Source: an uncultured Faecalibacterium sp. (GTDB lineage Bacteria > Bacillota > Clostridia > Oscillospirales > Ruminococcaceae). From it: a stretch of DNA of 5,216 nucleotides. Both the position numbers and the translations under genes were made by a program. The notes under the pieces were generated by a model that saw nothing but the letters and a program-made list of their open reading frames with translations, did no database searches and had not been told where the DNA came from. The DNA lies in the NCBI GenBank assembly GCA_945982465.1, contig CAMFSB010000143.1, positions 1 through 5,216 on the forward strand, given 5' to 3'. Shown here piece by piece: positions 1 to 5,216 of this stretch (position 1 is the stretch's first letter; each line of letters starts with the position of its first letter).

Positions 1-194
1 CCCCCGGCCACGGCCCGCCCGCACCCGCCCCACCCCCCGCCCCGGCCGCCCCCCCGCCCCACACGCCGCGGCCGCCCGCGGCGCGCGCGCCGGCCGGGCG
101 GCATGCGGCCCCTGCCGCCGCGTCCCCAAGCCAGCCGGCCCGTCCGGCAAAAAAGGAACCGGCGCCGCTGCGGCGGCGGGCCGGGGCGTTTGCC
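1..194. other. Extremely GC-rich low-complexity tract
   Basis: The first 120 bases contain only 8 A/T, about 93% GC, with repeated C runs of three to six on the + strand (G runs on the - strand). Read in the frame of the MBOAT gene it gives 64 residues, of which 21 are Pro and 20 Ala, followed by a basic stretch before the first membrane helix. No stop codon occurs in this frame. Because T is almost absent, an open frame here is weak evidence of coding by itself. The G runs on the - strand could form a G-quadruplex. It may encode a flexible linker or loop. It is also the sort of sequence where indel errors hide, so the exact frame is uncertain. Confidence 0.8.
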
Positions 195-560
195 GTGCGC
201 TGGCTGCGGCGCGGGCTGGTGTTTTGCGAATTCAGCTTCTGCTTTATCCTGTTTGCCGCTGCCCTGTACGGAGCCGACGTTTCGCTGCAGCCGCTGTTCA
301 CCCTGTTCACTGGCTGGACGGCCGCCAATTTCCGGCTGTTGGGCGCGTCCCTTGCTGCGCTGGATCTGACCGGGACACTGCCGTGGATGCTGGCCGGCGG
401 CAGCGTGCTGGTGTTTGCGGTGGAAAGCCGCGGCGATGTGGCCGCGTGGATCCGCCGGCAGGTATTCCCGCTTCGCTGGCTGCTGTACTTCGCGCTGGGC
501 ACAGCGCTGCTGTTTTTCGGCGTATACGGCCAGTCGAATTTTATCTACCAGCTGTATTGA
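3..560 (+). CDS. MBOAT-family membrane O-acyltransferase, C-terminal part (5' end outside window)
   Basis: The reading frame is open from the first complete codon at the window edge to a TGA at 558-560, giving 185 visible residues. Residues 1-64 are Pro/Ala-rich with scattered Arg and a KKE cluster. The rest is hydrophobic, with likely membrane segments near 71-90, 115-140 and 159-175, and ends in FGVYGQSNFIYQLY. That ending resembles the usual MBOAT C-terminus (a hydrophobic helix, a G-Y/G turn, then FIYFQF). The catalytic histidine of MBOATs lies upstream of this part and is not visible. MBOAT proteins such as DltB and AlgI move acyl groups across the membrane to modify exported polymers. 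The downstream SGNH-like gene is the classic partner, which supports the call; the stop codon runs into that gene's ribosome binding site, so the two are probably translationally coupled. A GTG at 195 could be read as a start, but it has no clear ribosome binding site and the frame continues upstream, so I treat the gene as 5'-truncated. The family call is by pattern, not alignment. Confidence 0.68.
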   Translation, partial: PGHGPPAPAPPPAPAAPPPHTPRPPAARAPAGRHAAPAAASPSQPARPAKKEPAPLRRRAGAFAVRWLRRGLVFCEFSFCFILFAAALYGADVSLQPLFTLFTGWTAANFRLLGASLAALDLTGTLPWMLAGGSVLVFAVESRGDVAAWIRRQVFPLRWLLYFALGTALLFFGVYGQSNFIYQLY

Positions 561-565
561 GGAGG
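559..565 (+). promoter_or_regulatory. Ribosome binding site overlapping the upstream stop codon
   Basis: GAGGAGG shares its first two bases with the TGA stop of the acyltransferase gene and sits 7 bases before the ATG at 573. It fixes the start of the SGNH-like gene and suggests translational coupling of the two. Confidence 0.8.
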
Positions 566-572
566 CGCGCCG

Positions 573-1919
573 ATGAAAAAAAAGCTCTTCCGCGCGCTGC
601 GGCTGGCTGCCGTGCCGTTCAAGCTGCTGTTGCTGCTGGTGCCGCTGGTCGGTTTGATGGTGTATGTGAATTACACGGTGGATTGCAGCGGGCTGTACCA
701 GGGCGATCTGACCAATCGCACCATTGTGGAGCTGCTGCTGCAGGGAGAAAATGTCTCCGGCTTTTCGCAGATGGATCAGCGGGCCGTGATGGAACTGTAT
801 ATCCAGCTGCTGCCCGACGAACAGGTGCCCGAGACCGTGGCGCTGGGTTCGTCCCGCGTGATGCAGCTCACGACCGACATGGCCGGCACCACCCTTTACA
901 ACTGTGGCGTGACCGGCGGCGATTACCGCGACATGATGAACGCCTTTTACCTGTGGGACAAGTACGGCAAGCTGCCCGACCGGGTCGTGTTGGGCATCGA
1001 CCCGTGGCTGTTCCGTTCCGATGTAAAGGATAAGCGCAGCAATGCGGCCCTGTTTGAGGAGATGCTCTCGGTGGCGCTGGGGCATTCCACCAGCTATCAG
1101 GCGCCCCAGCCCAGCCGGCTGTACCGGCTGTGCGATGCGGCGGTGCAGAAAGCCACCAAGGGCCAGGCCTCGCTGACCACGCTGAATGTGACCGACGAAA
1201 CGCTTTTGGCCCTGTTTGAGCCGGCGTATTTTCAGGGCAACGTGCAGCACTACCGCAAGACCCGGAACCAGGCCATCATGGCGGAGGCAGTGACCGAGGA
1301 CGGTATCCATGTGGTGTACCGGGCCGTCACACCCGCCCAGATGCGCACCAACACGGACGAGGTCAAATGCGCCGACGGCACGGTGTGGTATTCGCAGGAA
1401 TTCCGCGAGGCTTCCGCCGATGCCGCATTGCAGGTCGCACTGACGCAGGCGGGCACTTTTTTGTATATGGAAGGCTACACCGAGCTGGAAACCGCCCAAT
1501 GCACCCTGTTTGAAGAATTTATCGAATACGTGCAGAGCCGCGGCGTGGAGGTCGTGTTCTTTCTGGCGCCCTACCATCCGTTTTTATACGAGTATGTCAC
1601 GCTGTACAGTTACGATGACCACGCGGGCTTTTTTGAAGTGGAGCCGTATGTGCGCACCTACGCCGCAAAAAAGGGCATCCCGGTGGTGGGCAGCTACGAC
1701 CCCCGCCTGCTGGGCCTGAAAGACGAGGATTTTTTTGACGGCCTGCATGTGCGCGCGGAGGGCATTGCCAAGTATTTCGGCGGCTTTGACGCTGCCGGCG
1801 GCATCCTGCCCGGCACCGAGTACGACGGCGTTGCTCTCTGCCCGCTGGTAGCCGAAGAGGATGCCGAAACGGACGCCGCAAACGCCCCGGCGGACACGCA
1901 ATCCGCCGGCCGCGGCTGA
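573..1919 (+). CDS. Membrane-anchored SGNH-hydrolase-like acyltransferase partner (DltD/AlgJ/AlgX-like)
   Basis: 448 residues. A basic N-terminus (MKKK) and one hydrophobic helix at about residues 11-32 make an uncleaved signal anchor, placing the rest outside the membrane. The extracytoplasmic part has SGNH landmarks: LGSSR at 91-95, with Ser94 in the nucleophile position, an NCGVTGGD block at 110-117, GIDPWLFR at 141-148, and DGLH at 389-392 supplying the Asp/His pair. The spacing fits membrane-linked SGNH proteins such as DltD and AlgJ/AlgX, which work with an MBOAT to put acyl groups on exported polymers. The upstream neighbour appears to be that MBOAT. The polymer and acyl group cannot be told from sequence. 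The last 20 or so residues are acidic, Ala-rich and probably disordered. The ATG is fixed by the GGAGG 7 bases upstream. It is not a plain DltD by motif, so I give no gene symbol. The class is fairly secure, the substrate unknown. Confidence 0.75.
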   Translation: MKKKLFRALRLAAVPFKLLLLLVPLVGLMVYVNYTVDCSGLYQGDLTNRTIVELLLQGENVSGFSQMDQRAVMELYIQLLPDEQVPETVALGSSRVMQLTTDMAGTTLYNCGVTGGDYRDMMNAFYLWDKYGKLPDRVVLGIDPWLFRSDVKDKRSNAALFEEMLSVALGHSTSYQAPQPSRLYRLCDAAVQKATKGQASLTTLNVTDETLLALFEPAYFQGNVQHYRKTRNQAIMAEAVTEDGIHVVYRAVTPAQMRTNTDEVKCADGTVWYSQEFREASADAALQVALTQAGTFLYMEGYTELETAQCTLFEEFIEYVQSRGVEVVFFLAPYHPFLYEYVTLYSYDDHAGFFEVEPYVRTYAAKKGIPVVGSYDPRLLGLKDEDFFDGLHVRAEGIAKYFGGFDAAGGILPGTEYDGVALCPLVAEEDAETDAANAPADTQSAGRG

Positions 1920-1931
1920 CCCAGCCGCGGC

Positions 1932-1954
1932 AAGCCGGCTTTGCGGCCGGTTTT
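1932..1954 (+). terminator. Probable rho-independent terminator of the acyltransferase operon
   Basis: AAGCCGGC (1932-1939) can pair with GCCGGTTT (1946-1953) across the six-base loop TTTGCG, giving eight pairs including one G-T, with a T run at 1951-1954. It starts 12 bases after the stop codon at 1917-1919. The T run is short and partly inside the stem, so termination may be incomplete. Confidence 0.55.
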
Positions 1955-2014
1955 GTGCACAAGCGACAAGTTTTTAAGTGTATCTTTGTCCAGACTGCCC
2001 CAGGGGTGCTGCAC

Positions 2015-2043
2015 TTGACTTTCGCGGGGGCGGATGTTATAAT
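2015..2043 (+). promoter_or_regulatory. Sigma-A promoter of the leu operon, with extended -10
   Basis: The -35 TTGACT (2015-2020) matches TTGACA at five of six positions. A 17-base spacer follows, then a perfect -10 TATAAT (2038-2043), preceded by TG at 2035-2036 with one base between (extended -10). Transcription should begin at about 2050, just before Stem I of the T-box. There is no obvious operator; control appears to lie in the leader RNA. Confidence 0.9.
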
Positions 2044-2268
2044 CAACCCAATCTGTTTGAAATGCGTTGACGGGGAAAAAGCGAGCCCGCGCCTGTTGCA
2101 GAGAGCCGCCGGTTGGTGTAAGGCGGCACGGCAAAGCTCGTCTACTGGCCCCCGAGCAGCAGGGCTGAACCTATGTGCAGTAGGTCCTGACGGACGCCTA
2201 CCGTTACCCGGGCAGCGATTCGCCGTAAAAAGCCGATCGTGTGAGTGGCCGTTTTTTTCAAACGGCAA

Positions 2269-2321
2269 TGAGAGTGGTACCACGGGACCGCTTGTAGTGT
2301 TTTACAAGCCCTCGTCTCTCA
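2269..2321 (+). promoter_or_regulatory. T-box antiterminator
   Basis: TGAGAG (2269-2274) pairs with CTCTCA (2316-2321). The seven-base bulge TGGTACC (2275-2281) is left free for the uncharged tRNA 3' end. Above it ACGGG (2282-2286) pairs with CTCGT (2311-2315, one G-T), and a CTTGTA/TACAAG hairpin (2291-2308) caps the structure. The 3' strand of this helix is the 5' arm of the terminator, so the two exclude each other. Confidence 0.88.
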
Positions 2322-2351
2322 AGGCTTTCGCCTTGAAAGACGAGGGCTTTT
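2308..2351 (+). terminator. Regulated intrinsic terminator of the T-box leader
   Basis: GCCCTCGTCT (2308-2317) pairs with AGACGAGGGC (2338-2347). After one C-A mismatch the helix continues with TCAAGGC (2319-2325) and GCCTTGA (2330-2336) around a TTTC loop. A TTTT run at 2348-2351 follows. The long GC-rich helix should be strong, and it shares bases with the antiterminator. Confidence 0.92.
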
Positions 2352-2360
2352 CTGATGCAG

Positions 2361-2422
2361 TGCAGGCGCGCCGGCCGGGCGCCCGCACACCCTTCCGCCG
2401 GCCGATGCCCTGCCAACGGGCA
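2361..2422 (+). other. Two small GC-rich hairpins between terminator and leuA ribosome binding site
   Basis: The first pairs GGCGC (2365-2369) with GCGCC (2379-2383), with TGC/GCA outside after a mismatch. The second pairs TGCCC (2406-2410) with GGGCA (2418-2422). Neither has a T run, so they are not terminators. A nine-base direct repeat, CGCCGGCCG, lies at 2369-2377 and 2396-2404. They may stabilise the 5' end of the read-through mRNA or be chance in GC-rich DNA. Confidence 0.4.
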
Positions 2423-2433
2423 AGAAAAAGGAA

Positions 2434-2439
2434 AAGGAG
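2434..2439 (+). promoter_or_regulatory. leuA ribosome binding site
   Basis: AAGGAG lies 10 bases before the ATG at 2450. It decides the leuA start: an in-frame ATG at 2405 lies upstream of this site with no ribosome binding site of its own, and would add a basic, non-conserved extension. Confidence 0.8.
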
Positions 2440-2449
2440 AACACGAACC

Positions 2450-4105
2450 ATGATGGACTGCACCAAATACGCGCCGGGGTATTACCCGGTATCCGAAGAG
2501 TACAACGACTGGGTGAAAAAGGATCACGTTACCACGGCGCCCGCCTGGTGCAGCGTGGATCTGCGCGATGGCAACCAGGCGCTGATCGTGCCCATGAGCC
2601 TGGAGGAAAAACTGGAGTTCTTCCAGATGCTGGTGAAGATCGGCTACAAGGAGCTCGCGGTGGGCTTCCCCGCCGCCCGCGCCACCGAGTACGAGTTTCT
2701 GCGCACGCTGATCGAAAAGGACATGATCCCCGCCGATGTGACCGTGCAGGTGCTGACCCAGTGCCGCGACCACATCATCCGCAAGACTTTTGAGGCGGTA
2801 AAGGGCGCGCCCAGCGCGGTGGTGCACTTTTACAATTCCACCAGCGTGGCCCAGCGCGAGCAGGTGTTCAAAAAGTCCAAAGAGGAGATCAAGCAGATCG
2901 CCGTGGACGGCGCCAGGCTGGTCAAGGAGCTGAGCGAACAGTACGAGGGCAACTTCCGCTTTGAGTACAGCCCCGAAAGCTTTACCGGTACCGAGCCGGA
3001 GTACGCGCTGGAAGTGTGCAACGCCGTGCTGGATGTGATGCAGCCCACCGTGGGCCGGCCCATGATCATCAACCTGCCCTCCACCGTGCAGATGAGCATG
3101 CCCCATGTGTATGCCAGCCAGATCGAATACTTCTCCAAAAACCTGAAATACCGCAACGCCGTCACGCTGAGCGTGCACCCCCACAACGACCGCGGCACTG
3201 GCGTGGCCGACGCCGAGCTGGCCATGCTGGCCGGCGCCCAGCGTGTGGAGTGCTGCCTGTTCGGCAACGGCGAGCGCACCGGCAACGTGGACGCGGTGAC
3301 TCTGGCGCTGAACATGTACAGCCATGGCGTGGACCCCAAGCTGGACTTTTCGGACATGCCGGCCATCTGCGAGCTGTATGAGCGCGTGACCCGCATGCAC
3401 GTGTACGAGCGCAGCCCCTACGCCGGCGCGCTGGTGTTCGCGGCGTTCTCGGGCAGCCATCAGGACGCCATCGCCAAGGGTATGGCCTACCGGGTGGAGC
3501 ACAACGACCACCGCTGGACCTGCCCGTACCTGCCCATCGACCCGCAGGACATCAACCGCACCTACGATGCGGACGTGATCCGCATCAACAGCCAGAGCGG
3601 CAAAGGCGGCATCGGCTTTGTGCTGGAGCAGCACTACGGCTACAACCTGCCCCCCAAAATGCGCGAGGAACTGGGCTACAAGGTCAAGGCGGTTTCCGAC
3701 CACGGCCACAAGGAGCTTTCGCCCAAGGAAGTGTACGAGGTATTCTCGACCAGCTATCTGAACAAGATCGCGCCCATCGCCGTGACCGGCGCCCACTTTG
3801 TGCAGAGCCAGGGCATCAATGCTACGGTGTCCATCCAGCGCAACGGCGCGGTGGAGACCATGGCTGCCCACGGCAACGGCCGTCTGGACGCGGTGGCCAA
3901 CGCCATCCGCACCGCTACCGGGCTGGACTTCCATCTGGAAGCCTACAGCGAGCACAGCCTGGACAACGGCTCGTCCAGCCGCGCGGCCAGCTATGTGGGT
4001 CTGGCCTGGGGCGACGGCAGCTTTACCTGGGGCGCCGGCACCGACACCGACATCATTGTGGCCGGCATCAGCGCGCTGGTCTCGGCCATCAACAACAAGG
4101 CGTGA
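2450..4105 (+). CDS. leuA: 2-isopropylmalate synthase (long, actinobacterial/yeast-like type)
   Basis: 551 residues, complete. The enzyme condenses acetyl-CoA with 2-oxoisovalerate to give 2-isopropylmalate, the first committed step of leucine synthesis, in the cytoplasm. The N-terminal TIM barrel (about 30-310) has DLRDGNQ at 37-43 (catalytic Arg39, metal ligand Asp40), HPHND at 243-247 (metal ligands His243 and His245) and GNGERTGN at 272-279 (Asn279). The linker subdomain has FSGSHQDAI, with His337, and YLPIDP, with Tyr360; these match the catalytic His379 and Tyr410 of the Mycobacterium tuberculosis enzyme, with a shorter spacing here. NSQSGKGG (380-387) is typical of the long type. Residues from about 425 to the end form the leucine-binding regulatory domain, with conserved [11 protein letters not shown] near 475-485, so leucine feedback is likely. 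The start at 2450 is chosen from the AAGGAG at 2434-2439; ATG at 2453 is possible. The gene is preceded by a leucine T-box and followed after 29 bases by leuC. Confidence 0.96.
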   Translation: MMDCTKYAPGYYPVSEEYNDWVKKDHVTTAPAWCSVDLRDGNQALIVPMSLEEKLEFFQMLVKIGYKELAVGFPAARATEYEFLRTLIEKDMIPADVTVQVLTQCRDHIIRKTFEAVKGAPSAVVHFYNSTSVAQREQVFKKSKEEIKQIAVDGARLVKELSEQYEGNFRFEYSPESFTGTEPEYALEVCNAVLDVMQPTVGRPMIINLPSTVQMSMPHVYASQIEYFSKNLKYRNAVTLSVHPHNDRGTGVADAELAMLAGAQRVECCLFGNGERTGNVDAVTLALNMYSHGVDPKLDFSDMPAICELYERVTRMHVYERSPYAGALVFAAFSGSHQDAIAKGMAYRVEHNDHRWTCPYLPIDPQDINRTYDADVIRINSQSGKGGIGFVLEQHYGYNLPPKMREELGYKVKAVSDHGHKELSPKEVYEVFSTSYLNKIAPIAVTGAHFVQSQGINATVSIQRNGAVETMAAHGNGRLDAVANAIRTATGLDFHLEAYSEHSLDNGSSSRAASYVGLAWGDGSFTWGAGTDTDIIVAGISALVSAINNKA

Positions 4106-4134
4106 CCCGCCCCGACAGCAAAGGAGAATCCAAT

Positions 4135-5216
4135 ATGGGAATGACAATGACGCAAAAGATCCTGGCAGCCCACGCCCATCTGCCTGCGGTCAAGGCCGGC
4201 CAGCTCATCAACGCCGATCTGGACATGGTACTGGGCAACGACATTACTACACCGGTGGCCATCAACGAATTCAACAAGGCCGGCTTTGACGGCGTGTTCG
4301 ACAGCACCCGCGTGGCCATTGTGCTGGACCACTTTGTGCCCAACAAAGACATCAAAAGCGCCACCCAGTCCAAGCAGTGCCGCGAGTTTGCCAACAAATA
4401 CGACATCCTCAACTTTTACGATGTGGGCCAGATGGGCATTGAGCACGCCCTGCTGCCCGAAAAAGGCATCGTCACCGCAGGCGATTGCGTGATCGGCGCC
4501 GACAGCCACACCTGCACCTACGGCGCGCTGGGCGCATTTTCCACGGGTGTGGGCAGCACCGACATGGCCGCGGGCATGGCCACTGGCAAGGCCTGGTTCA
4601 AGGTGCCGGCCGCCCTGCGGTTTGAGCTGACCGGCGCGCTGGGCGAGCGGGTATCGGGCAAAGACTTGATCCTGCACATCATTGGCATGATCGGCGTGGA
4701 CGGCGCGTTGTACCGCAGCATGGAGTTCACCGGCCCGGGCGTGGCCAGCCTGAGCATGGACGACCGGCTTTCGATCTGCAACATGGCCATTGAAGCCGGC
4801 GCCAAAAACGGTATTTTCCCGGTGGATGACGTGACCCGCGCTTACATGAAGGGCCGCGGCAACCGCACCCCCGTGGAGTATGCCGCCGACCCGGACGCCG
4901 AGTACGAGCAGACCTACACCATCGACCTGTCGGCGCTGGTGCCCACGGTCAGCTGGCCCCATCTGCCCGAAAACACCCACTCCGCCAGCGAAGGCGCGGA
5001 TATTGCCATTGACCAGGTGGTCATCGGCAGCTGCACCAACGGCCGGCTGGAGGACATGGAGGCCGCCTACAATATCCTGAACGGCCGTCATGTGGCCAAG
5101 GGCGTGCGTGTCATCATCATCCCCGCCACAATGGCCGTGTATAAGGAGTGCATCCTGCGCGGCTGGACCACCGCCTTTATCGACGCGGGCTGCATCGTTT
5201 CCACCCCCGCCTGCGG
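4135..5216 (+). CDS. leuC: 3-isopropylmalate dehydratase large subunit (HacA-type), 3' end outside window
   Basis: 360 complete codons and part of another are visible; the family is about 420 residues, so roughly 60 are missing. With the small subunit LeuD it isomerises 2-isopropylmalate to 3-isopropylmalate through a [4Fe-4S] cluster, the second step of leucine synthesis. Aconitase-family landmarks are [20 protein letters not shown] near 121-140, GSCTNGR at 298-304 with cluster ligand Cys300, and the start of the CxxC motif at STPACG, whose Cys360 is the second ligand. The third cysteine would come just past the edge. Short length and the motif form suggest the archaeal/clostridial HacA-like LeuC branch rather than the longer E. 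coli form. AAGGAG (4121-4126) lies 8 bases before the ATG at 4135; Met3 and Met5 are alternative starts. It is co-transcribed with leuA (29-base gap). LeuD is expected next but is not in the window. Homoaconitase is an alternative that the leuA/T-box context argues against. Confidence 0.94.
   Translation, partial: MGMTMTQKILAAHAHLPAVKAGQLINADLDMVLGNDITTPVAINEFNKAGFDGVFDSTRVAIVLDHFVPNKDIKSATQSKQCREFANKYDILNFYDVGQMGIEHALLPEKGIVTAGDCVIGADSHTCTYGALGAFSTGVGSTDMAAGMATGKAWFKVPAALRFELTGALGERVSGKDLILHIIGMIGVDGALYRSMEFTGPGVASLSMDDRLSICNMAIEAGAKNGIFPVDDVTRAYMKGRGNRTPVEYAADPDAEYEQTYTIDLSALVPTVSWPHLPENTHSASEGADIAIDQVVIGSCTNGRLEDMEAAYNILNGRHVAKGVRVIIIPATMAVYKECILRGWTTAFIDAGCIVSTPAC

Larger units (their letters stand above)
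2050..2351 (+). promoter_or_regulatory. T-box riboswitch leader, leucine-specific (tRNA-Leu sensing)
   Basis: The RNA binds tRNA-Leu and lets transcription proceed into leuA-leuC only when that tRNA is uncharged. Stem I: GGGG (2072-2075) with CCCC (2149-2152), GCGAGC (2081-2086) with GCTCGT (2136-2141), TTGC (2096-2099) with GCAA (2131-2134), and apical GCCGCC (2105-2110) with GGCGGC (2122-2127). The apical loop carries GGTTGGTG and the AGAGA bulge lies at 2100-2104, both conserved T-box features. The 3' side of the internal loop reads CTACTGG (2142-2148). CTG at 2145-2147, followed by a purine and then the basal helix, sits where glyQS-type T-boxes carry the specifier, and CTG is a leucine codon. 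A hairpin at 2180-2201 lies in the Stem II region. Stem III is GCCGTTT/AAACGGC (2248-2266). The T-box core AATGAGAGTGGTACCACGG is at 2267-2285; its TGGT (2275-2278) matches an ACCA acceptor end, as expected for tRNA-Leu. The leuA gene just downstream agrees with leucine specificity. Confidence 0.93.

Noticed and set aside
1..60. Tandem repeat or CRISPR-like array in the C-rich tract
   Set aside because: There is no regular repeat unit or spacer pattern; it is irregular low complexity.
195..560. A complete small membrane protein starting at GTG 195
   Set aside because: No clear ribosome binding site precedes the GTG, the frame stays open to the window edge, and the sequence looks like the end of an MBOAT rather than a whole protein. 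It cannot be fully excluded without upstream sequence.
224..1033. Plus-strand open frame (269 codons) overlapping the MBOAT and SGNH-like genes
   Set aside because: It is the alternate frame of two well-supported genes and gives an Arg/Ala-rich product without domains.
2405..2449. In-frame upstream ATG for leuA (15 extra residues, basic)
   Set aside because: No ribosome binding site precedes it, and it would place the AAGGAG inside the coding sequence.
1955..4105. A 716-codon open frame that would extend LeuA through the leader
   Set aside because: The extension covers the promoter and the whole T-box and has no family similarity. A good ribosome binding site and the conserved LeuA N-terminus point to the ATG at 2450.
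2258..4147. Long minus-strand open frame (629 codons) opposite leuA
   Set aside because: It is a mirror of GC-rich codon bias in leuA: the translation is rich in His, Val, Ala and Gly with no recognisable domain, and it also overlaps the T-box.
3991..5091. Minus-strand open frame (366 codons) opposite leuA/leuC
   Set aside because: Same shadow effect of the leuC codon pattern; low-complexity His/Val/Ala/Gly product with no ribosome binding site seen.

Overview
The window looks like chromosomal DNA of a GC-rich member of the Firmicutes (Bacillota), most like the gut Oscillospiraceae/Ruminococcaceae (Faecalibacterium, Gemmiger, Subdoligranulum type). The reasons are a T-box leader, strong AAGGAG ribosome binding sites, a near-perfect sigma-A promoter, a rho-independent terminator and high-GC codon use. 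The genus is an inference. All genes are on the + strand.

Positions 1-1954 hold the end of a cell-surface acylation operon. The first gene enters from the left edge and is the C-terminal part of a membrane-bound O-acyltransferase (MBOAT). Its visible part opens with an extremely GC-rich stretch that would encode a Pro/Ala-rich segment. Its stop codon overlaps the ribosome binding site of the next gene, a 448-residue membrane-anchored SGNH-hydrolase-like protein of the DltD/AlgJ/AlgX kind. Such pairs O-acylate exported polymers: the MBOAT passes the acyl group across the membrane and the SGNH partner places it on the polymer. A short hairpin followed by T residues probably ends this operon.

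Positions 1955-2449 are non-coding and carry the control region of a leucine biosynthesis operon. It has an extended -10 sigma-A promoter, then a full T-box riboswitch: Stem I with a CTG leucine specifier candidate and an apical GGTTGGTG loop, Stem III, a T-box bulge with TGGT, and mutually exclusive antiterminator and terminator. After the terminator come two small GC-rich hairpins and the leuA ribosome binding site.

Positions 2450-5216 hold leuA (2-isopropylmalate synthase, the long actinobacterial/yeast-like type, complete at 551 residues) and, 29 bases on, leuC (isopropylmalate dehydratase large subunit), cut by the right edge just after the first cysteine of its second iron-sulfur motif. 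LeuA makes 2-isopropylmalate and LeuC, with a LeuD expected downstream, isomerises it to 3-isopropylmalate. The operon appears to be controlled twice: by tRNA-Leu charging at the T-box, and by leucine feedback through the LeuA C-terminal domain.

I found no mobile element, CRISPR array, rRNA or tRNA gene. I see no convincing new system. The most noteworthy parts are the details of the T-box and the Pro/Ala-rich segment of the acyltransferase.
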